Source of the DNA: Novipirellula herctigrandis
GTDB lineage: Bacteria; Planctomycetota; Planctomycetia; Pirellulales; Pirellulaceae
Direction of reading: 5' to 3'
NCBI GenBank assembly: GCA_007859835.1
Contig: SJPJ01000001.1
Coordinates: 3,398,794-3,462,793, forward strand
DNA length: 64,000 nt
The notes below the pieces were generated by a model that worked only from the letters and a program-made list of their open reading frames with translations, searched no databases and had not been told where the DNA came from. Shown piece by piece: positions 8,840 through 16,490 of the stretch. The stretch's first letter is position 1, and the number at the start of each line of letters is the position of its first letter. A program made the position numbers and the translations under genes.

Positions 8840-9414
8840 TCATTGGAATATTTGGCCGACTCGAATTAGCGGGCCACCAAAGACCCAAAGCAGCCTGCTC
8901 AATTGAAACTCACAGTTGGGGTTGACTCACTTTCTCCTTGCGGATCAGCCGAAATCGCGTTGGCATTCTTCTCTGAATCGGAAGTCTATCCGGCGTCGGC
9001 CACCGGGTGGCGCCAGCTCAATGCCAAAACTCTCTTCGGTCTGCACCACCTCCGCGCTGAACTGCAATTGCTTCGAGCTGGCAGGTGGTCCAACCTCTGT
9101 TAGTGAGGAGTGACCGTAGGTGGTTGATTAGGGGCGACTCATGCTCCATTGCGTTTCACTCGCGAGTTGCTATCTGTGTCAGCTCAGTATGGAAAGAACT
9201 TGTGCAATGACGCCCAGTAAACGCTGGCTATTTAGAGTCTCGGGAAGGGAGGCGACTAAGCCGGGTAACGGAGTCCGTCTCTCCGTACTCATGGCGTTGA
9301 CGGTGGTGCCGAAACTGCGTGCGTCGATTTTCGTGACAGTATGTGTCCGTGATTTACCTTGGTGCTACGGCTGATGGGCAACAGCTCAACTATGATCGTT
9401 GGGTCTGACGACGA
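8840..9414. other. Decayed intergenic DNA
   Basis: No intact gene is supported between the recombinase remnant and the regulator gene. The sequence has coding-like patches but stops in all frames. The promoter of the downstream regulator should lie in its last ~150 bp; no motif was recognised. Confidence 0.35.
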
Positions 9415-12234
9415 GTGCACTTTTCGGTCAGACGAAGTACTGAGTCCGAAATTGATGATACAAATAGGAGCGAATCGACCCGCATAGACCAGCCCGGGAA
9501 GAGGATTCCGCGGACGAAGTTGCGACCGCCTGCTGCTGTGCAAGGCCTCGTTACTCGTCCGAGACTACTCGAACTGCTTCAGCGGAATGCTCGCCGTCCG
9601 TTGACGGTCGTGTCGGCGCGGGCTGGCTATGGCAAGACGACGTTGGTGTCGCAGTGGCTACAGGATGCCGAAGTGGAGCCGGCTTGGCTTCAGTTAAGTG
9701 AAGCGGACAGTGAACTGAGGGACTTCTTAAGCGGCTTCGTCGCCGCCGTTCAAGTTCGCTTCTCGGACGCATGCTCTGACACGAGCGTTCTGCTCGACGC
9801 GGCGCAGTTGCCACCGCCATCTTTACTCGCAGAGACCTTGTGCAATGACCTGGATGCGGTCGCCGCCGAGCCTCTGGTTGTTGTGTTGGACGATTACCAT
9901 TTGATTTCAAATCCTGAAATCCACGAGTTGCTCGATAAGTTGTTGCTCTATCCGCCCCGTCCGTTGCACTTGGTGTTGGTAACACGCAATGATCCGCCCA
10001 TCTCGCTGTCCGCACTGCGCGCCAAGGGTTGGTTGACGGAGATTCGCCAAGGCGACCTACGTTTTACGAAAGCGGAAGTCAAAGCAGTGCTGGGCGAGAT
10101 GGTTTCAACATCCGTCAGTGAAGCGACACTCGATCATCTCGAAAAGCAGATCGAAGGGTGGATTGTTGGCCTACATCTAGCTGGTCTTATCCTTCGTAGT
10201 CAATCCGACCCGGAAGCGTTCTTGTCTGGATTGAAAGGCGGTTTTCAGCAGGTATACGATTACCTCTCTGAGCAAGTTCTGGCTGGACAACCTGCGGAAG
10301 TGCGTGATTGCCTGCTACAAACCTCTGTGTTGAATCGATTTTGCTCGTCGCTCGTCGAGGCGGTTTGCGTGTCGGGCAACGACTCCAATGCGAAAAGCAT
10401 CAGCGGCGACGAGTTCATTGCAAAGGCCCAACTTGCCAACCTGTTCGTTGTACCGCTGGATTCAGGTGGCGAATGGTTCCGCTACCACCACCTGTTTCAA
10501 GACCTCTTGAAGCGGCAATTGAAGCGACACCATTCAGAGAGTGATATCGCAGCCTTGCATTCGCGAGCCAGCACGTGGTTTGAAAGTCAGAGTTTGATCA
10601 CGGACTCCATCGAGCACGCGTTGGCGGCCGGCGATGTCGTCGGGGCCGTCGAGATCATCGAGCGGTGTCGACGCGATGAGTTCAACGCGGATCGGTGGTA
10701 TGCGGTCAAGCGCTGGCTCGAAATGCTCCCGGCCAACATCAAACGGCAGCGGCCGAAGCTACTCTTGACCGAAGCTTGGATTGCAAATTGCCGATTTCAA
10801 GTCGCGCGAATCACGGTGATCGTCGAAGAGGTCGACGCCTTGTTACGCGATCAAACGGTGGAGCCAACGGTTCAAGGAGAACTCTCCTTCTTCCGTGGAT
10901 TTCTCGAGTATTGGGAGGGGCATGCCGGACTAAGTCAGCAGCACTTCGAAGAAGCGTTATCAAGATTATCTGGCGATGGGGGGCCCTATGAGGGCGAGGC
11001 CGAACTGTTGTACGGATTGGCGCTCTGCATGGACGGCCAACAAGACTCGGCTGTCCAAAGGTTGGAAGATCGGATCGATCGGACTGACCCGGCCGAGGGC
11101 CAGCTTCTCTCGCGACTGGTCGCAGGGTCGGCTTTTGCGCATCTGATTTCCGGTGACCTGCAGCGAGCTCGCCTCGAAGCACAACGCCTGCACCTTGTGG
11201 CCAGCAGGATCAGTATCCGAAACACCGAGGCCTGGGCATCCTACATGCAGGCGACCACTTGCCTGCACGCCGGCGAGTTCGATGCTGCATCGAGTCATTT
11301 TGCTGAGGTCGCCAAGCTGAGGTACGTGCTGGAGCCCAGGGCGGCAGTTGATGCGCTTGCGGGCCTTGCGTTATCGCAGCAGCTCGGCCAGTTCGAGGCT
11401 GAAGCCGACGAGACAGCGGAGCTGTTGCAGGAATTCACCCGTGACTTGAACGAACGTCAATATCTGTCCGTGGCCCAGGCTTGTCACGTCCGACTTGCGT
11501 TGCTGCGAGGTGACGGGGCGCAAGCCTTGCAGTGGGCTCGCGCCGCCAACGAAGTGGCGATGCCCTCGACGTTGTTCTTCTGGTTAGAGGCTCCGCCAAT
11601 GACTCAAGCGAGAGGTTTGATCACAGCTGGTTCGAAGCAAGACCTGGCAAGTGCGACCGAATCTCTCAGTGCGATTCGCGCGGTGAATGAGTCTGGTCGA
11701 TTCACATACCAGACGATTGAGGCTGCCGCCCTGCAAGCTGTCGCACTGGACATGCAAGGTTCTACCGAAGACACATTTGACTCACTTGACGAGGCATTTG
11801 GGCTGGCGGAGCCGGGAAGATGGGTCCGGCCATTTGTCGAGTTGGGCCAGCCGATGACCAGCCTGCTACAGCGAGCACGCTTGGACAACGTCTCGATTGA
11901 ATATGTCGATCGCCTGCTGCGGGCCTTTCCGAAAAACCCGAAGGCCGAGGCGTCGAAGTCGTCGATTCAGGCGCCGGTCGTGCAATCAGTTCCCACCGGC
12001 GCGGATGTGAAGTCGGGTACAGAGCCGTATGTTGAGCCGTTGACCAATCGGGAACTTGAAACCTTGCAGCTGTTGGCCGAGCGGCTTTACGACAAGGAAA
12101 TCGCCAAGACTTTGTCAATCTCAGTCTGGACGGTGCGGACGCATGTGAAACACATCTTCGAGAAGCTGCATGTCACAAAACGTCGCGAAGCGTTCGTCAA
12201 GGCCGAAGAGCTTGGGTTGTTGAAGGAGAGCTAG
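9415..12234 (+). CDS. MalT/LuxR-family ATP-dependent transcriptional activator (LAL type)
   Basis: 939 aa from a GTG; no in-frame ATG exists for a long distance, and the ribosome-binding site is weak. Domain order is that of large ATP-binding LuxR regulators: a STAND/NB-ARC-like ATPase with Walker A SARAGYGKTT (67-76) and Walker B LVVVLDD (about 154-160), a winged-helix/arm region with RFTKAEV, a long helical tetratricopeptide-like repeat region (about 400-840), and a C-terminal LuxR helix-turn-helix from about residue 876 (LTNRELETLQLLAERL, IAKTLSISVWTVRTHVKHIF). Such proteins activate transcription when a ligand, often a sugar such as maltotriose for MalT, is bound. The target here is unknown. 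It precedes the envelope/ion block with its repeated dyad motif, so it is a candidate regulator, though nothing proves it. Confidence 0.9.
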   Translation: MHFSVRRSTESEIDDTNRSESTRIDQPGKRIPRTKLRPPAAVQGLVTRPRLLELLQRNARRPLTVVSARAGYGKTTLVSQWLQDAEVEPAWLQLSEADSELRDFLSGFVAAVQVRFSDACSDTSVLLDAAQLPPPSLLAETLCNDLDAVAAEPLVVVLDDYHLISNPEIHELLDKLLLYPPRPLHLVLVTRNDPPISLSALRAKGWLTEIRQGDLRFTKAEVKAVLGEMVSTSVSEATLDHLEKQIEGWIVGLHLAGLILRSQSDPEAFLSGLKGGFQQVYDYLSEQVLAGQPAEVRDCLLQTSVLNRFCSSLVEAVCVSGNDSNAKSISGDEFIAKAQLANLFVVPLDSGGEWFRYHHLFQDLLKRQLKRHHSESDIAALHSRASTWFESQSLITDSIEHALAAGDVVGAVEIIERCRRDEFNADRWYAVKRWLEMLPANIKRQRPKLLLTEAWIANCRFQVARITVIVEEVDALLRDQTVEPTVQGELSFFRGFLEYWEGHAGLSQQHFEEALSRLSGDGGPYEGEAELLYGLALCMDGQQDSAVQRLEDRIDRTDPAEGQLLSRLVAGSAFAHLISGDLQRARLEAQRLHLVASRISIRNTEAWASYMQATTCLHAGEFDAASSHFAEVAKLRYVLEPRAAVDALAGLALSQQLGQFEAEADETAELLQEFTRDLNERQYLSVAQACHVRLALLRGDGAQALQWARAANEVAMPSTLFFWLEAPPMTQARGLITAGSKQDLASATESLSAIRAVNESGRFTYQTIEAAALQAVALDMQGSTEDTFDSLDEAFGLAEPGRWVRPFVELGQPMTSLLQRARLDNVSIEYVDRLLRAFPKNPKAEASKSSIQAPVVQSVPTGADVKSGTEPYVEPLTNRELETLQLLAERLYDKEIAKTLSISVWTVRTHVKHIFEKLHVTKRREAFVKAEELGLLKES

Positions 12235-12254
12235 CGGGGCAGCGGCAGGTGATA

Positions 12255-12325
12255 GTCGTATTTCGCTCCGTCGAAATCACGGGACCAAAAATGCACCTGC
12301 GTTATCTCGCGGAGCGAGAGACGAC
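12255..12325. repeat. Palindromic repeat, GTCGTATTTCGCTCCG family, copy 1
   Basis: Arms 12255-12270 and 12310-12325 are inverted with 14 of 16 matches, and weaker outer symmetry (CAGGTGAT / TCGCCTG) extends it. The same core occurs at 19869-19918. It lies between convergent genes and may act as a bidirectional terminator. Confidence 0.6.
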
Positions 12326-12368
12326 TTTGTCACTCGCCTGGTATCGTGATGAACCAGGCGCTGTCCAG

Positions 12369-13859
12369 CTAGAAAGTCCACTGAAACTGAGTGTGGAAGC
12401 CCGCGCCCTCGTTGTCCCTCAGAATTGATTGATAGGCCGTCTCGCGCCAAGTGAACTCCAGTCCCACGCGGACGGACTGTGTCCAATCCCAGAGCAGCGT
12501 CGAAAAGATCGTTTCGTTCCGAACCGGACCGCTGAGACTCACATCGCGATCGATTGGATCGTCAATCCCGTACCCGATATGGCTATGCAAACGCGGTGTC
12601 CAGTGACAGAACCATTCCAACCAACCGCCGACCGAGCGAATGCCTTCCAAGGTATCAGTATTGACCGTTTGAAGAATGCCGCCGCTATAGGTGCCGAGCG
12701 TTTGACCAACAAATCCCTCGCCGGCAACGCCACAGGATTCACTGAATTTCCAACGGAAATCAGTGCCCAAGCCCCACACATCCGAGATGACGCGATTACC
12801 CGGCGCGGGTGGTGTGCTGCGCAGTTGTCCGACCACACCGGAAACGCCAAACTCAAACGGTCGCGACTCGTCCGACTCCGGCGCACCAACACCGAGGGCC
12901 AGACGCAGTTCGATATTGGGCCAACCGTTGTCCTCGCTGAGCAGACGAAACAACGGATCGATGCTGGTTGCGATCGGTTCGCTCAACGCCATTTGGATCG
13001 TCCACTGTACGTCTTCGGAAGGATTGAAATAACGTTCCAGCCGCACTTGTCCACGAAACGCATTGCCTGAGTTTCCTGATCCTGACAGACCCGCGAAAGG
13101 AAGAACGGTTGGCAATCGTGGGTTGAATACGTCGAACTGCAAGCCGGCGGCAAACCGCCAATCCGTATTCTTCAACTCGCCGAACGCCAGCAACGGCAGA
13201 AAACCGTATTGATCGGCCAACACGTTGTCGTTGAAGAACATTGCCAACAGCGTTCCGCCCGCCTGCCAATCTCCGGCCGACGGGCCCGTCAACAACGCAC
13301 CGAGCGTGCTTTGGCGGGCGTGTGTGTCAAACGTCGTCTCATCCAAACCTCGGGGTGATTTGGGCAGTAGCAAGTAGGGGGTTCCCGGCGAGAGTGGACG
13401 TGCAGTGTTGAAAAGCACGTCCGCCTTCAATGCCCCGAACAGATTCACATTAAAGTACGGATTGAGCGTGGTGATGCGCGGGCAATCAATGCAGGGTGCT
13501 TCGGGCTGCGGGCACTGGCACGGATAACAGCCGCAACAGCAATATCCTGAGTGGGGTCCTGGCTGTGCATCACACTCCAAGGTGCCCACTTCGCCGGGGC
13601 CAACCGAGCAAGAGCTTGGAGCCGATTGCTGGTCGGTGAGGGGCTGCTGTGAAGTTTGCGTCGCAGCGTTGCAGTGTTCGAGACGACGCAATTGTTCCTT
13701 CATCGCATCGATTTCGTGAAGCAACTGCTGCACAGTGGGAGCAGCGTCGCCATCGAATTCCTCCGCACCCGCCCTCGGGGGCCAAAAACAGAGAGTGATC
13801 AAGGCAACCAGGGCCATCAAAGTCCGGCTGTATAAGGGGTGATTGCCGTTGGTCCGCAT
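12369..13859 (-). CDS. Outer-membrane beta-barrel protein with Cys-rich neck (paralogue of 4716-6224)
   Basis: 496 aa from the ATG at 13859; a TTG five codons upstream is an alternative. Signal peptide at 10-32 (RTLMALVALITLCFWPPRAGA), short coiled coil (about 41-62, VQQLLHEIDAMKEQLRRLEH), Cys-rich segment at 107-126 with eight Cys in 20 residues, then about 360 residues of alternating strands ending in FHTQFQWTF with terminal Phe. Strand order and the GYGIDDPIDRDV segment match the paralogue at 4716-6224. Outer-membrane location is inferred. The gene is divergent from mscS. The dyad motif at 14088-14102 lies between them and could serve both. Confidence 0.75.
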   Translation of the reverse strand: MRTNGNHPLYSRTLMALVALITLCFWPPRAGAEEFDGDAAPTVQQLLHEIDAMKEQLRRLEHCNAATQTSQQPLTDQQSAPSSCSVGPGEVGTLECDAQPGPHSGYCCCGCYPCQCPQPEAPCIDCPRITTLNPYFNVNLFGALKADVLFNTARPLSPGTPYLLLPKSPRGLDETTFDTHARQSTLGALLTGPSAGDWQAGGTLLAMFFNDNVLADQYGFLPLLAFGELKNTDWRFAAGLQFDVFNPRLPTVLPFAGLSGSGNSGNAFRGQVRLERYFNPSEDVQWTIQMALSEPIATSIDPLFRLLSEDNGWPNIELRLALGVGAPESDESRPFEFGVSGVVGQLRSTPPAPGNRVISDVWGLGTDFRWKFSESCGVAGEGFVGQTLGTYSGGILQTVNTDTLEGIRSVGGWLEWFCHWTPRLHSHIGYGIDDPIDRDVSLSGPVRNETIFSTLLWDWTQSVRVGLEFTWRETAYQSILRDNEGAGFHTQFQWTF

Positions 13860-14087
13860 GGCGTATTGAATCAAAACGGAATGGATGGATGTGCTCTCCG
13901 AAGTGGGCGCACAACGCGTACATTCGTTTGGATCGGTTCAACCAGTCGCTGCAAGGGCAGCAAATCGCGTCTCTTCGCCCGCTCCCCAGGCTGTTTGCCG
14001 TCACGACCGGAGCAATCGATACAGGTTGCCACGTTTGGATTGTTGCTGCAGGGACCGCGTCGGTGGGGGGCTTTTTTTGCCCGCGAT

Positions 14088-14102
14088 CGCTAAGTGTTAG
14101 CG
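14088..14102. promoter_or_regulatory. Dyad motif, copy A (between barrel gene and mscS)
   Basis: CGCTAAGTGTTAGCG is a perfect 6+6 bp palindrome with a 3-nt spacer, 80 bp before the mscS start in the divergent intergenic region 13860-14182. It is followed by ATGTGC, as in copy D. The remainder of that region shows nothing else recognisable. Confidence 0.6.
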
Positions 14103-14182
14103 ATGTGCACTAGCTCAGATGGTTTCAAACTCAATCATGATTCGGCGGTATTTTGTAAACCGAAAAATGATGATTTGACGGG

Positions 14183-15931
14183 ATGAGAACTCTACACCGA
14201 AATGCTTGTCTTTTATTTTGTTCGTTCGCCTTCTGCGTTCACGCGAATGTTGCCGGTGCTCAGCAGATTGGGCAATTCAAGGCTGCGGATACATCCAGTC
14301 CGCATGATACACTCCGGAGTTTCTTGGAAGCCTGCAACGAACTGCATGACTTGATTCAGGAAAGGCAGTGCGTCGACAGGAACTCGCGTCCGCATCGTGA
14401 AGTCGCTTGGCGGGTTCTGGACTGCATCGACTCCAGCGAAATTCCCGCTTTCGCACGCGATCAGCGGACAGGCGAGGTTGCCGCGGCACTCAAGGAAATC
14501 CTCGATCGCGTTGAACTTCCTCCATGGGAACAGATTCCCGACGCGGCAGAGATTCAAGCTGCAGGAGGTTACGAAGAATTCTCGCGTTGGCGGATCCCGG
14601 ATACGCGGATCACCATCGAACGTGTCGAGGAAGGGCCGCAAAAGCACGAGTATCTTTTCTCAAGCGGGACAGTCCAGCGAGCGATTGGATACTTCCAGGA
14701 AATCGACCACCGACCGTATCGCACCGACGGACCGCCGACTTCTCCCGACTTCTACAAATGGTATCTCTCCGCTCCCGGAAGCCCGTTGCTCGGATCGCTG
14801 GTCCAGCGACTTCCCGAGTGGATGCGGTTTGGCAGGACGCTAGGGCTGACCAACTGGAAATGGCCCGGCGTGATTCTTCTGCTGATCATCGCGGTTTCGG
14901 TGATGTGGGTGCTCTACTCGCTGCAAATCTCAGTCACCAACCGGGTATCGCCGCAAAAACGCCTGCAATATTTTCCGACCCTCATTTTTCCATTGGCCGC
15001 CGTCGCGGTGCCTCCCGTTTTCCTGGCCATCTGCGAACGTTATCTCACGATCCGCAGCACGCCGCTCTATGTAATCAGTTTCGCCTCCTATGTGGTGACG
15101 ATCGTCGCAGCCATCGTTGCGTTATTCGCGGCCTCGACACGAGTCGCGGAGTCGATCATTGCATCACCCAAAATCAACACCTATGGGCTCAACGCGCAAC
15201 TGATCCGAATTTCGTCAAAACTGGTGGCAATTCTGTTGTCCGTCGTGCTGCTGGTTACAGGTGGACAGTACTTGGGAATCCCGATCGCCACGCTGCTGGC
15301 GAGTGCAGGCATTGGTGGCATTGCGCTCGCGCTGGGGGCTCAGGATACGCTCAAGAATCTTTTCGCCACGATCGCCCTGATGGCTGATAAACCTTGTCGC
15401 GTGGGTGACAGAATCCGGTTCGAGGGTTACGACGGATTCGTTGAAGACATTGGTTTGCGTTCAACAAAGTTGCGTTTGCTGGACGGGCACGTAGTCACGA
15501 TCCCGAACGAACAAATCGCCGGCCAGCATGTGGAGAATATCTCGCAGCGCGAGCACATTCGCAGAAGTGCCGAGATTCGCATACCACTGGACACACCGCG
15601 CGAGCAGGTCGAGCGGGCGATCGCGATCATTCGTGAAAAGCTCGATCAACACGAGGGGATGGATAACGAGTTCCCGCCGAGGGTGTTCTTTGATGAGTTT
15701 GGCGATGACGCGTTTCGCATTCGTTTCATCTACTGGTATTCGCCGGCACATTTCTGGGACTTCAAGGCTTTCGGTGAAAAGCTCAACCTTGAGATTTTCG
15801 CCGCCTATGAAGCCGAAGGCATCCAGTTTTCCCTGCCGCTGCGGCATTCCTACTGGAAGCAAGACGCGCGGCAAGGGCCATTGGAGATTCAACTCACGGA
15901 ACGTTCCACGGGCGACCTTATCACTAACTAA
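14183..15931 (+). CDS. MscS-family mechanosensitive channel with periplasmic N-terminal domain
   Basis: 582 aa. Signal peptide 1-26 (ending VAGAQQ), a ~180-residue polar periplasmic domain, then transmembrane segments from about 228 (VILLLIIAVSVMWVLYSL) through 260-380 and the pore-lining helix TLLASAGIGGIALALGAQD (about 369-387). The cytoplasmic MscS beta domain follows (VGDRIRFEGYDGFVEDIGLR, VTIPNEQI) and then the vestibule alpha/beta domain. MscS channels open under membrane tension and release osmolytes on hypo-osmotic shock. At 582 aa it is about twice the size of E. coli MscS, as in other members with extra N-terminal domains. The stop codon is followed at once by dyad copy B. The neighbours are other membrane and ion-transport proteins. 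Confidence 0.9.
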   Translation: MRTLHRNACLLFCSFAFCVHANVAGAQQIGQFKAADTSSPHDTLRSFLEACNELHDLIQERQCVDRNSRPHREVAWRVLDCIDSSEIPAFARDQRTGEVAAALKEILDRVELPPWEQIPDAAEIQAAGGYEEFSRWRIPDTRITIERVEEGPQKHEYLFSSGTVQRAIGYFQEIDHRPYRTDGPPTSPDFYKWYLSAPGSPLLGSLVQRLPEWMRFGRTLGLTNWKWPGVILLLIIAVSVMWVLYSLQISVTNRVSPQKRLQYFPTLIFPLAAVAVPPVFLAICERYLTIRSTPLYVISFASYVVTIVAAIVALFAASTRVAESIIASPKINTYGLNAQLIRISSKLVAILLSVVLLVTGGQYLGIPIATLLASAGIGGIALALGAQDTLKNLFATIALMADKPCRVGDRIRFEGYDGFVEDIGLRSTKLRLLDGHVVTIPNEQIAGQHVENISQREHIRRSAEIRIPLDTPREQVERAIAIIREKLDQHEGMDNEFPPRVFFDEFGDDAFRIRFIYWYSPAHFWDFKAFGEKLNLEIFAAYEAEGIQFSLPLRHSYWKQDARQGPLEIQLTERSTGDLITN

Positions 15932-15948
15932 TCCCTAATCGTTAGTGA
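15921..15948 (+). promoter_or_regulatory. Dyad motif, copy B, inside a larger inverted repeat
   Basis: CCCTAATCGTTAGTG (15933-15947) is a copy of the dyad, 77 bp before the ATG at 16025. It also forms part of a longer repeat TCACTAAC-(12 nt)-GTTAGTGA that overlaps the end of mscS, so it might act as a terminator instead of, or as well as, an operator. Confidence 0.5.
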
Positions 15949-16024
15949 TTCCTCTCATTCTATCCTTTGGACAATGAGTGAATTGATTGGCGGAATCGCA
16001 ATTCGGCAAACGGAGACTCCTTCT

Positions 16025-16300
16025 ATGTCAGAAAGTAACTGGCCACAGCTTACCCCAGGGCAACCGGCTAGCTATCGCATCGAGGTCGATGGCTCATTGG
16101 ATGAAAAGTGGTCAGGGCGATTGGGCGGGATGCAAATCGACACTGCATCACGAGTCGACCAGAGGCCGGTCACAACCCTGACAGGCACGGTTCGTGACCA
16201 AGCCGTGCTGATGGGCGTACTCAACGGGCTCTACCAGTTGCATATGAAAATCCTGTCAGTCAATTGCACCAGTTGCGAACAAACAGAAGAAACAACGTGA
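16025..16300 (+). CDS. Small conserved-type protein of unknown function
   Basis: 91 aa from the ATG at 16025. This start, rather than one 17 codons upstream, is preferred because GGAG lies about 10 nt before it and it keeps the 77-bp spacing to the dyad motif seen at the other genes. The sequence pattern (YRIEVDGSLDEKWSGRLGGM, then VTTLTGTVRDQAVLMGVLNG) is that of a short alpha/beta protein found as 'hypothetical' in many bacteria. No enzyme motif or membrane segment is visible; the C-terminus has two Cys (CTSC). It is probably cytoplasmic. It sits between mscS and the arylsulfatase gene. Confidence 0.65.
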   Translation: MSESNWPQLTPGQPASYRIEVDGSLDEKWSGRLGGMQIDTASRVDQRPVTTLTGTVRDQAVLMGVLNGLYQLHMKILSVNCTSCEQTEETT

Positions 16301-16401
16301 CGACGACAAACTGCCTGCGGTCTTCTTTGTTGAAGGTCACGATTTTGAGTCGGTCAAGCAATTCACGAAATTACACACCCAAAACACCGTACCTAATTTA
16401 T

Positions 16402-16416
16402 CCCCAATCGTTGGCG
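16402..16416 (+). promoter_or_regulatory. Dyad motif, copy C (upstream of arylsulfatase)
   Basis: CCCCAATCGTTGGCG, with GATGT continuing as in copies A and D. It lies 74 bp before the arylsulfatase ATG. The changed half-site bases are compensated on the other side (CCAA/TTGG), so the symmetry is kept. Confidence 0.55.
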
Positions 16417-16490
16417 ATGTTCGACCGGTCGTACGATGAGATGATTGGAAAACAGACACTCTAACTTACACCAGATATTCAGGAGACTAA

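Noticed and set aside
14524-15387. 287-codon frame overlapping mscS on the same strand
   Set aside because: Arg/His/Pro-rich out-of-frame reading of the MscS gene.
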